From positions 1 through 34,971 of the forward strand of contig JACQVB010000052.1 of assembly GCA_016209985.1 (NCBI GenBank): a stretch of DNA of 34,971 nucleotides, read 5' to 3'. The stretch comes from Gemmatimonadota bacterium. GTDB taxonomy: Bacteria > Gemmatimonadota > Gemmatimonadetes > Gemmatimonadales > GWC2-71-9. Positions 7,630 through 13,909 of this stretch are shown piece after piece. A program made the position numbers and the translations under genes. The notes under the pieces were generated by a model, which worked only from the letters and a program-made list of their open reading frames with translations, was not told the origin of the DNA and did not search any database. How positions within the stretch are numbered: the stretch's first letter is position 1; each line of letters starts with the position of its first letter.

Positions 7630-8446
7630 ACGAGGTGTCAGGTGCCAGGTGTCAGGTGTCAGGGATGCGCTGCTCGGCGTTTCGGAAAAGGGAGCTGAGC
7701 CGCGGAGCACCCTGACACCTGACACCTGGTACCTGACACCTGACCCCTGGCACCTGACACCTTCTCGCCGTGCTTTCCTTGCATCCAGCGCGGCTACGGT
7801 GTTGGCCGCCTGCGGCTGGGACGGTGGCCGAGCGCTCAAGCCGGTGATGTACGGTGCCAGCCGGTTCAATGACTGGTTCAGCGAGCGACTCTTCTCGGAA
7901 TCGAAGCTTTCGCCCAAGTTCGACGCGGCGCGCCGCTCGAAGAGCTTCCCCAATTACCACATCAGTGAGATGACGCCGGTGCTGGACGATCCGGCCCAGT
8001 GGCGACTGGAAGTCGGCGGGCTGGTGTCGACCCCGCTGTCCCTTTCGCTGGAGGACATCCACCGGCTGGAGCGGACCAGCTACACGGTCGAGCATCATTG
8101 CGTCGAGGGGTGGTCGGCGGTCGCGTCATGGGCCGGCGTGCCGCTTCGAGCCATCGCGCAAAAGGCGGGAGTAAAGCCCGACGCGCGTTACGTCCGATTC
8201 GATTCGTTCGACGACGAGTACTACAACGGGTGGGATTTGAAGTCGGTCATGCACCCGGAAACGATTCTGGCCTACGCCTTCAACGACCGCGAGCTGATGC
8301 CCGATCATGGAGCGCCGCTTCGTCTCTACGCACCGCACAAACTGGGTTACAAGCTGACGAAATACCTGACCAAGGTAACCTTCACTGCTGATCGTCCCGG
8401 GGGGTATTGGGAAGACCAGGGATATCCGTGGTTTGGAGGAGTATGA
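7616..8446 (+). CDS. Molybdopterin-dependent oxidoreductase, YedY/MsrP-sulfite oxidase family, Tat lipoprotein
   Basis: 276 residues. A Tat motif S-R-R-A-F-L (residues 50-55) is followed by a hydrophobic stretch and a lipobox LAAC (Cys66), so the enzyme is probably exported folded and lipid-anchored. The oxidoreductase molybdopterin domain follows, with the Mo-ligating Cys162 in VEHHCVEGWS and the conserved HGAPLRLYAPHKLGYK region. The family reduces methionine sulfoxide in periplasmic proteins or oxidises sulfite; the substrate here is open. Unusually, residues 5-49 before the Tat motif are encoded by an inverted heptamer repeat array. The start ATG 7616 overlaps the cytochrome gene; no better start lies between the array and the Tat motif. 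Confidence 0.92.
   Translation: MTHPERGVRCQVSGVRDALLGVSEKGAEPRSTLTPDTWYLTPDPWHLTPSRRAFLASSAATVLAACGWDGGRALKPVMYGASRFNDWFSERLFSESKLSPKFDAARRSKSFPNYHISEMTPVLDDPAQWRLEVGGLVSTPLSLSLEDIHRLERTSYTVEHHCVEGWSAVASWAGVPLRAIAQKAGVKPDARYVRFDSFDDEYYNGWDLKSVMHPETILAYAFNDRELMPDHGAPLRLYAPHKLGYKLTKYLTKVTFTADRPGGYWEDQGYPWFGGV
7633..7762. repeat. Inverted 7-bp repeat array B (AGGTGTC/ACCTGAC) inside a coding region
   Basis: The left arm, 7633-7664, is AGGTGTC, AGGTGCC, AGGTGTC, AGGTGTC, AGGG. The right arm, 7710-7762, is CCCTGAC, ACCTGAC, ACCTGGT, ACCTGAC, ACCTGAC, CCCTGGC, ACCTGAC, ACCT. The loop is 45 bases. The whole hairpin lies between the start codon and the Tat signal of the molybdoenzyme gene and stays open in its frame, giving peptides such as CQVSGVR and TPDTWYLTPDPWHLTP. 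Confidence 0.92.
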
Positions 8447-8712
8447 GCCTCACCCCTGTCCCCTCTCCGTTACCGGAGAGGGGGACGGCAGCCCACGCCG
8501 TTCTTCTGGTGGCTCTGGCCAGCATGGTAATGCCAGGCTGCGGGCGCACCCGCGACATGCCCGAAAAAGTGGAGATGCACGACAGCATGCCGGTGATGCG
8601 CGCCCTGACCGACATGAAAGCGGCCGATTCGATGCTCGACACGATGCCGGGCGGGGAAATGGCGCGGGGCGACTCCACGGCGGCGATGAAGCTCCTGAGG
8701 AAGAAAATGTAA
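8443..8712 (+). CDS. Small putative lipoprotein
   Basis: 89 residues. ATG 8443 overlaps the molybdoenzyme stop (ATGA) and has GGAGG 3-4 bases upstream. Residues 17-32 are a hydrophobic signal core ending in a lipobox-like MVMPGC (Cys33). The mature part is methionine- and aspartate-rich (KVEMHDSMPVMRALTDMKAADSMLDTMPG). The Met/Asp/His content could suit metal (copper) binding, or a substrate for methionine-sulfoxide repair by the upstream enzyme; both are inference. Codons 6-14 are formed by a strong GC hairpin repeat. The family is not recognised. Confidence 0.7.
   Translation: MSLTPVPSPLPERGTAAHAVLLVALASMVMPGCGRTRDMPEKVEMHDSMPVMRALTDMKAADSMLDTMPGGEMARGDSTAAMKLLRKKM
8460..8483. repeat. CCCCTCTCCG-TTAC-CGGAGAGGGG hairpin in early codons of lipoprotein
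   Basis: A perfect 10-bp stem with a 4-base loop, preceded by CTCACCCCTGTC. The whole corresponds to a dispersed intergenic motif of many GC-rich genomes whose translation reads LTPxPSPLPERG. Here it lies 15 bases after the start codon, where it encodes PSPLPERG and could limit ribosome entry. Confidence 0.85.
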
Positions 8713-8726
8713 GAACGGCATAGGCC

Positions 8727-8758
8727 TTGTCAGAATCCCCTCCGATCATGCGTAGTAT
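8727..8758 (+). promoter_or_regulatory. Weak candidate promoter before the TonB receptor gene
   Basis: TTGTCA (8727-8732) and TAGTAT (8753-8758) resemble -35 and -10 boxes, but the 20-base spacer is long. The -10-like box ends 11 bases before the GTG start, and no Shine-Dalgarno is visible, so a leaderless or nearly leaderless message is possible. Confidence 0.22.
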
Positions 8759-8769
8759 TAGTACGACCC

Positions 8770-11307
8770 GTGTTTACCTCCACGCAGGCATTCTTCGCGC
8801 GACTCGCAGCCGTCGCCGTCTTCGTCCTGGCCGTTCCGGGGCAGCAGGTTCACGCCCAAGCGGCTGATCGTCCCGTCGCGGACGGCGTCGTCACCGGATT
8901 CGTGATCGACGCCGCCACCGGATCGGCGTTGAGCAGCGCGATCGTGGCGATCGAGGCCGCCGGTGACGTCACGGTGGTGAAGCCGGCCGAGTCGGGCGTA
9001 TTCCTCGCGCGCGGCGCCACGGCCGTAACCGACGCCGATGGCGGGTATCGCTTCGCCGGCTTGAATGCCGGGGCCTATCGCCTGCGCGTGCGGCATTTGG
9101 GCTACCGCGAAGCGGTGATCGACGTCGAGCTATCCCTCGCGGTGGCGTTCCAGGTCTCGGTCGGCCTGGTGGTGAGCCCGATCCGTCTCGAGCCGATGGG
9201 CGTGGTCGCGACCGGTGCCACCTTCGGCCGCACTCGGTCGAGCCTGGACGAGGCGATGCTGGGGCGGGTGGATGCCGAGTCCATGCGCCAGGAGCACTTC
9301 CTCGAAAGCGACGCCAGGGTGCTCACCCTCTCGGAGGTGACGGAGGCGGTGACGCTGGGCGAGACCGATCTTCTCCGGGCGCTCCAGCGCCTTCCGGGCG
9401 TTTCCGCGCGTGACGATTACATGGCAGGGTTCTGGACTCGTGGGGCGCCGTGGGGTCAGACGCGCGCCTATTACGACGGCCTCCCTCTGTTCAATCCGGT
9501 TCACGCGTTCGGCCTGCTGTCCGGTCTCAACCCTGACGCGGTTGGGCTGGCCAGCTTCCATCCCGGCGTGCGCAGCGCTGGCATCGGGGAGGGGGCGGCC
9601 GGGGTGCTAAATGTCGAGTCGCGCGGCGCGGCGCGGCCCGGCCTGCACGGCATCGCCGAGCTGTCGGTCACCAGCGCGCGAGGCGCGCTCGAATCGGAGT
9701 CACAGGATGGAAGCCGAGGCCTGGTTGTCAGCGCGCGGCGTTCGTATGTCGATGCCGCGACCCGGCTCGCCCGGCTCGCGGGCGGCGACTCGGCCGTCTA
9801 CGTGCCCTACTCCTTTCTGGACCTCACTGCCCGGGGTGACCTGCGGGTCGGACCACGCACGGCCATCATGGCGAGCGGAGTCTGGGCGGAGGACGATATT
9901 CGCGGCAGTGTGCGCCGGTTGTTGCGGAATACGAGGGGACATTGGGGGAACCGGATCGCGCGGGTGGGCGCCGAGCAGGGCGTGGGCAAGGCGCGCGCGC
10001 GGACGATGCTTGGAGTGAGCCGATTCGATGCCCTGATCAATCCACCGGTAGCGGTGCCGACGGGGGACAACCTTGCCGTTGCCGAGCCAGCGATCCGGCC
10101 GGTTCCGCAACACGGCGCGACGCTGAACGGTCTGACCGTGCTCACGGTCTCCGCCGACCTCGCCCAGTCGAGCGGAGCGCGCCGCCCATCGTGGGCCGGC
10201 GGCGTTCAGCTGAACCATTATCGCCAGACCTTCAGCGGACAGTATCCGCGGCCGTACCCGGTCGCCGTGCTTCCCGATACGCTCTTCCTTTTCGAGACGC
10301 TCACGGTACCGGCCGTCTGGGCGGAGCATCGATGGATCGGAGCCGGGCATTGGGCGCTGGAAACGGGCCTCCGGGCCGAAGTGCCGTCCCGCGCGCTCCA
10401 CGCGCCGCGACTGGCGCTCGCCCCGCGGGTGAGCGCGCGATACAGCACCGGCCGAGTCTCCTGGTCGGCCGCGGTGGGCCGGTCTTGGCAGTACACCCAG
10501 GCATTGGCGCCGGCCGGACCGAGTGTAGGGCCCGATCTCTATCTGACCGATGTCTGGCTGCTCTCGGCGGACACGGTCCCGGCGATCCGTGCCGACATCG
10601 CCACCCTGGGAACCGAGATCTCCTTGAGTTCCGGATGGCTGGCGAGTGCCACCGCGTACGTCCGGCGGAGCACCGGTGTCGCCGTACCGGACCCGGAGCC
10701 TGGGGTCCTCAGCCGCCGCCGGCCTATTTTCGTCACCGCCTGGAACCAGGCGCGCGGCATCGAGGTGGGGATCAGGCGCGTCGTAGGGAGGACCACCGCG
10801 TCGCTGTCCTACACACTGTCACGCTCGATGCTCGACGCGGGCGGTTACCGGTATCCATCGCCCGCGGACCGCCGCCACGTGATTGACGCGACCGCCATGT
10901 ACCGGGCGACCCCCGGGTTCCGGGTGGGAGGCGCGATGACCATCGGAACGGGTGCGCCGTTCTCGAGATTCATTCTGAGCCGGCCGGCCTGCGATACCCT
11001 GCTTGGTTGCGGGGCCGACACGCTGGTGGCGGAGCGGATCGAGCTGCCCAACGGTTCCCGCACGGCCGCCTACGGATCGATCGATCTGTTGTTGGACTGG
11101 GAAGGGATGTTGGGCAGGGCGCGCGTGGGCGCCTTTTTGCAGGTGCGCAACGTGCTGAACCGGTCGAATGCCGTCACCTACACCGGGTCGCTGGAGCCGT
11201 GCTCGCCGGCGCCGCCGACGGTCGTGGAAGCGCGCCCCGGGACCTGCGACCAGTTCGACCGTGGGGTTCCGCTGTTGCCGCTGGCCGGTGTCCGGATCGC
11301 TTTTTGA
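8770..11307 (+). CDS. TonB-dependent receptor with carboxypeptidase-regulatory N-terminal domain
   Basis: 845 residues beginning with GTG. A signal peptide (about 1-31, cleaved after VHAQA) is followed by a carboxypeptidase-regulatory-like beta-sandwich (about 38-115, GVVTGFVIDAATG...GYRFAGLNAGAYRLRVRHLGY). A TonB plug comes next (about 195-290, LLRALQRLPGVSARDDYMAGFWTRG...GVLNVESRG), then a long beta-barrel ending in aromatic Phe, as outer-membrane proteins do. The substrate is unknown. The last 20 bases overlap the ECF sigma gene, which suggests cotranscription and possibly surface-signalled control. Confidence 0.9.
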   Translation: MFTSTQAFFARLAAVAVFVLAVPGQQVHAQAADRPVADGVVTGFVIDAATGSALSSAIVAIEAAGDVTVVKPAESGVFLARGATAVTDADGGYRFAGLNAGAYRLRVRHLGYREAVIDVELSLAVAFQVSVGLVVSPIRLEPMGVVATGATFGRTRSSLDEAMLGRVDAESMRQEHFLESDARVLTLSEVTEAVTLGETDLLRALQRLPGVSARDDYMAGFWTRGAPWGQTRAYYDGLPLFNPVHAFGLLSGLNPDAVGLASFHPGVRSAGIGEGAAGVLNVESRGAARPGLHGIAELSVTSARGALESESQDGSRGLVVSARRSYVDAATRLARLAGGDSAVYVPYSFLDLTARGDLRVGPRTAIMASGVWAEDDIRGSVRRLLRNTRGHWGNRIARVGAEQGVGKARARTMLGVSRFDALINPPVAVPTGDNLAVAEPAIRPVPQHGATLNGLTVLTVSADLAQSSGARRPSWAGGVQLNHYRQTFSGQYPRPYPVAVLPDTLFLFETLTVPAVWAEHRWIGAGHWALETGLRAEVPSRALHAPRLALAPRVSARYSTGRVSWSAAVGRSWQYTQALAPAGPSVGPDLYLTDVWLLSADTVPAIRADIATLGTEISLSSGWLASATAYVRRSTGVAVPDPEPGVLSRRRPIFVTAWNQARGIEVGIRRVVGRTTASLSYTLSRSMLDAGGYRYPSPADRRHVIDATAMYRATPGFRVGGAMTIGTGAPFSRFILSRPACDTLLGCGADTLVAERIELPNGSRTAAYGSIDLLLDWEGMLGRARVGAFLQVRNVLNRSNAVTYTGSLEPCSPAPPTVVEARPGTCDQFDRGVPLLPLAGVRIAF

Positions 11308-11809
11308 CCGGACGCTCCTCGGCGCGCTGTACCAACAGCACCACGAGGAGCTGTTCCGTTACGCCGCCCGCTTCACGGGAGATGCGGATCTGGCGGAGGA
11401 CGTCGTTCAGGAAGCGTTCCTGCGACTGTCGGAGCGCCCGCCGGCGCAAACGGAAGCGATCCGCGCGTGGCTGTTTCGCGCGGCGACCACGATCGCCATC
11501 GACACGCACCGCACCCGGCGCAGGCGCACCGCGCTGGCCGAAGCAGGCGCCGACCGCCTGCCGATGGCGGAGCAAGGTCCCGATCCGGCGCGGTCGGCGG
11601 AGCGGGCGGATCTGCGGCGGCGGGTCCGGACGGCGCTGGAACAGCTGGACGCTCGCGATCGCGCGGTGCTGTTGATGCGGGAAGAGGGGTTTGCGCATCG
11701 GGAGATCGCGGAGGCGGTGGGGACCACGACCAAATCGGTGGGAACGATGATCGCACGCGCGCTGGGCAAACTGGCCCGCCACCTGGAGCTGACCGAGTCC
11801 GACGTATGA
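11288..11809 (+). CDS. ECF-type RNA polymerase sigma factor
   Basis: 173 residues. Sigma region 2 is LYQQHHEELFRYAARFTGDADLAEDVVQEAFLRL, with the usual D-x-AEDVVQE helix. Region 4 is LDARDRAVLLMREEGFAHREIAEAVGTTTKSVGTMIARALGKL, a helix-turn-helix for -35 recognition. The GTG at 11288 is chosen because family alignment starts there; it lies inside the receptor gene. A longer open frame to 11168 would only add out-of-frame receptor sequence. The stop overlaps the anti-sigma start (ATGA). Confidence 0.92.
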   Translation: MSGSLFDRTLLGALYQQHHEELFRYAARFTGDADLAEDVVQEAFLRLSERPPAQTEAIRAWLFRAATTIAIDTHRTRRRRTALAEAGADRLPMAEQGPDPARSAERADLRRRVRTALEQLDARDRAVLLMREEGFAHREIAEAVGTTTKSVGTMIARALGKLARHLELTESDV

Positions 11810-12549
11810 TGAACGAATCGAACGAGCTGACGCACATCGACGCAGGAGACCTGGTGCGGCTGATCGACGGCGAGCTATCGCTGGACGATCGCGCAGCCCT
11901 CGACTCCCACCTCTCGCGGTGCAGGGACTGCGTCGCGCGACGGGAAGCCGTCCGCGGGCAAGCGTCGGCGATCAGGGAGCTGCTGCGGTCGGCGGATGTG
12001 ACGCCGCCCGCGACCCCGTTGCGGGTGGCGGTGGCCCCGGTGAAAACAAGTGCTGCCGTTCGCTGGCGGGCAGCGGCGGTCGTCGCGCTGGTGGTCGCCG
12101 GGGCGGTCGCGGCTCCTCCGGTACGCGCGTGGATTGCGAATGTCGCAAGGGCGGCGTGGTCCAGCGTCACGGGCGGAAAGAATCGACCCGTCTCGCAGTT
12201 CGTCCCGGTCGAGCCGGGAGAGGCCGGGGCCGTGTCGTTCGTGCCGGTGGGCTCGACCTTCACCATCAGCGTTCCGGCACCGGCACCGGCTCGCGTGATC
12301 GTCGAAGCCGTGGAGGGAAACCGGGTCAGCGTGATCGGGTCGAGGGGGCAACCCGTACCGGGACTGGTGGTGTTGCCGAGCGAGGTTCGGTTTACCCAGC
12401 CGTCCGGGGGCTCCGGACCTGACTATTTCGTGCGGGTGCCTTTGACTCTTCAGTCCATCAACATCGTGATCGGCGGCCGCAGCCTTCAGACGTTGCGTCC
12501 GGTGACGGCCGGTGAACGTTGGACCGTTCCGCTCGGGCCCGACCGCTGA
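11806..12549 (+). CDS. Zinc-finger (ZAS-type) transmembrane anti-sigma factor
   Basis: 247 residues. The N-terminal cytoplasmic domain carries H-x3-C-x2-C (His35, Cys39, Cys42 in SHLSRCRDC), the hallmark of zinc-binding anti-sigma domains that hold ECF factors. One membrane helix follows at about 85-103 (AAAVVALVVAGAVAA). The periplasmic part of about 140 residues is beta-rich (VPVGSTFTISVPAPAPARVIVEAVEGNRVSVIG) and is likely the sensor or protease-accessible domain. The ATGA overlap with the sigma gene fits strict co-production. Release would free the adjacent sigma factor; the signal is unknown. Confidence 0.88.
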   Translation: MMNESNELTHIDAGDLVRLIDGELSLDDRAALDSHLSRCRDCVARREAVRGQASAIRELLRSADVTPPATPLRVAVAPVKTSAAVRWRAAAVVALVVAGAVAAPPVRAWIANVARAAWSSVTGGKNRPVSQFVPVEPGEAGAVSFVPVGSTFTISVPAPAPARVIVEAVEGNRVSVIGSRGQPVPGLVVLPSEVRFTQPSGGSGPDYFVRVPLTLQSINIVIGGRSLQTLRPVTAGERWTVPLGPDR

Positions 12550-12596
12550 CAGAAAACCGATGTCTGGTGCGTTCCAATGGCGGTCTCTGACGGGGT

Positions 12597-13037
12597 ATGA
12601 CCATGCGGATTCTGTGCGGGGTGGTGGCCCTGAGTCTCGCGCTCGCGGCCTGCGGTGGCAGCGAGGTGACGTCCGATCAAACGCCGCTTGGCGGCAGCGG
12701 CGTGCGGGGCAGCACGAACAGCGGGGGAGACACGACGGTGACTCCACCGCAGACCGGCGGTGCGGTCGCCTCCGTGACCATCGTGGTGGCACCGATGCCA
12801 GGCGGTCGGAAGATCGTGAAGGGTGACAGTCTGGGGTTCTCGGCCATCCTCAAAGACGCGAATGGAGTCACGCTCAACGGGCGCAGCATCACCTGGACGG
12901 CGGCAAATCCCGAGATCGTACGCCTGGACTGGTCGTCAGGCTCCTATGCGATCGGTCGCGCGGTGGCGGCGGGCACCGCGGTGATTACGGCGACCAGCGA
13001 GGGGAAGAGCGGGAGTGCGACGGTAGAAGTCCAGTAA
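12597..13037 (+). CDS. Lipoprotein with Big2-type immunoglobulin-like domain
   Basis: 146 residues. A signal peptide with lipobox ALAAC (Cys19) is followed by a flexible Gly/Ser/Thr linker (about 20-55). One bacterial Ig-like domain comes last (about 58-145: VASVTIVVAP...KGDSLGFSAILKDANGVTLNGRSITWTA...GRAVAAGTAVITATSEGKSGSATVEV), the usual BIG_2 pattern. ATG 12597 or 12603 could start it. It sits 47 bases after the anti-sigma gene in the same direction, so it may be part of that operon or a target of it. The role is probably adhesive or structural at the cell surface. Confidence 0.85.
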   Translation: MTMRILCGVVALSLALAACGGSEVTSDQTPLGGSGVRGSTNSGGDTTVTPPQTGGAVASVTIVVAPMPGGRKIVKGDSLGFSAILKDANGVTLNGRSITWTAANPEIVRLDWSSGSYAIGRAVAAGTAVITATSEGKSGSATVEVQ

Positions 13038-13038
13038 A

Positions 13039-13109
13039 GAAAAGAGTGCGCAGTGAGCAGAAAGCAGATGGCCGATGAGCCTTCTGCTTTCTGCGCACTG
13101 CGCACTTTT
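13039..13109. terminator. Inverted 7-bp repeat array C (GCAGAAA type), probable two-way terminator
   Basis: The left arm (13039-13069, AGAGTGCGCAGTGAGCAG... with GCA every 7 bases) and the right arm (13081-13109, CTTCTGCTTTCTGCGC...) are near-perfect reverse complements over about 28 bases. The array starts directly after the stop codon of the Big2 lipoprotein and ends 5 bases before the stop of the convergent FKBP gene. The right arm runs into CACTTTTCGTTTTA, and the left side carries AAAGAAAAG (T-rich on the minus strand). It can therefore work as a hairpin terminator in both directions. Confidence 0.75.
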
Positions 13110-13113
13110 CGTT

Positions 13114-13770
13114 TTACTTGAAGGATATCAGCTCTATCTCGAACACCAGCGGCTGATTGGGCCCGATGGCGGGCGGCGAGCCCTGCTCACCATAGGCCAG
13201 GTTGGACGGAAGCCAGAACTGGTACTTGGAGCCCGGAGTCATCAGCTGGACTCCTTCGGTCCATCCCGAGATGACGCGGTTCAACGGGAAGGAGACCGGT
13301 TGCCCGCCGTAGGAGCTGTCGAAGGCGGTGCCGTTCGGTAACGTGCCCTTGTAGTGCACCGTTACCGTGCTGGTGGCCTTGGGATGGGTACCCTTTCCTT
13401 CGCGCAGCGCCTTCCACTGTAACCCACTCGGCGTCGTCTTCACGCCTTCGTTCTTCGCGTTGTCAGCGAGGAACTTGTCCCCCTCGCCGGTTGCGGAATC
13501 AAGCCGCTTCTGCTGGAATGCCATGACGATGTTCCTCATCTGCTCGGGCGCGAACCGGCCCGGCTTCTTGTTCATAGCGTCCTGGACGCCCTGTGCGAAC
13601 GCCTCCGGTCTGGCCGGAGCGCCCTGTTGCTGGAGTGTGCCGCCAATCTGGAAACCGATGATGTAGCTCACGCTGTCCTCGGCCGACGCCAGGTTCACGT
13701 TGCCCCCACCGGTCTGCTTCCCGCAGGCGGCCACCAGGGCAACGATGACGCCGACGCGAAACGTCTTCAT
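13114..13770 (-). CDS. FKBP-type peptidyl-prolyl cis-trans isomerase, lipoprotein
   Basis: 218 residues. The start ATG at 13770 has GAGGAG about 7 bases upstream; the longer open frame to 13875 is not conserved-looking. A short signal peptide ends in a lipobox VALVAAC (Cys16). An FKBP N-terminal dimerisation domain follows (about 28-115, DSVSYIIGFQIGGTLQQQG...FLADNAKNEGVKTTPSGLQ). The FKBP fold comes last (TVHYKGTLPNGTAFDSSYG...VISGWTEGVQLMTPGSKYQFWLPSNLAYGEQGSPPAIGPNQPLVFEIELI). It should assist folding of exported proteins in the periplasm, like FkpA/Mip. The gene converges on the Big2 lipoprotein and diverges from tldD. Confidence 0.93.
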   Translation of the reverse strand: MKTFRVGVIVALVAACGKQTGGGNVNLASAEDSVSYIIGFQIGGTLQQQGAPARPEAFAQGVQDAMNKKPGRFAPEQMRNIVMAFQQKRLDSATGEGDKFLADNAKNEGVKTTPSGLQWKALREGKGTHPKATSTVTVHYKGTLPNGTAFDSSYGGQPVSFPLNRVISGWTEGVQLMTPGSKYQFWLPSNLAYGEQGSPPAIGPNQPLVFEIELISFK

Positions 13771-13804
13771 TCCGAGACTCCTCGTGGACGTGGGAAAAAG
13801 AAAG

Positions 13805-13820
13805 GGGCCGCGTGCGGCCC
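13805..13820 (-). terminator. Terminator-like hairpin in the FKBP 5' leader
   Basis: GGGCCGC-AC-GCGGCCC read on the minus strand forms a 7-bp GC stem, followed directly by CTTTCTTTTT. It lies about 35 bases upstream of the FKBP ATG, in the leader rather than after a gene. It could attenuate FKBP transcription, or end antisense transcripts from the divergent tldD side. No T-run exists on the plus strand. Confidence 0.5.
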
Positions 13821-13909
13821 ACCCCCAATCTAATAGAGGAGTGCGGGGGTAGCGAAGTGCCGGTACGCCACACACCTTTCCGACTCCTCACCCGACGGCG
13901 GAGCTCTCC

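Noticed and set aside
6574-7953. 459-codon minus-strand frame
   Set aside because: It is antisense to three well-supported genes; the composition is typical of a shadow frame.
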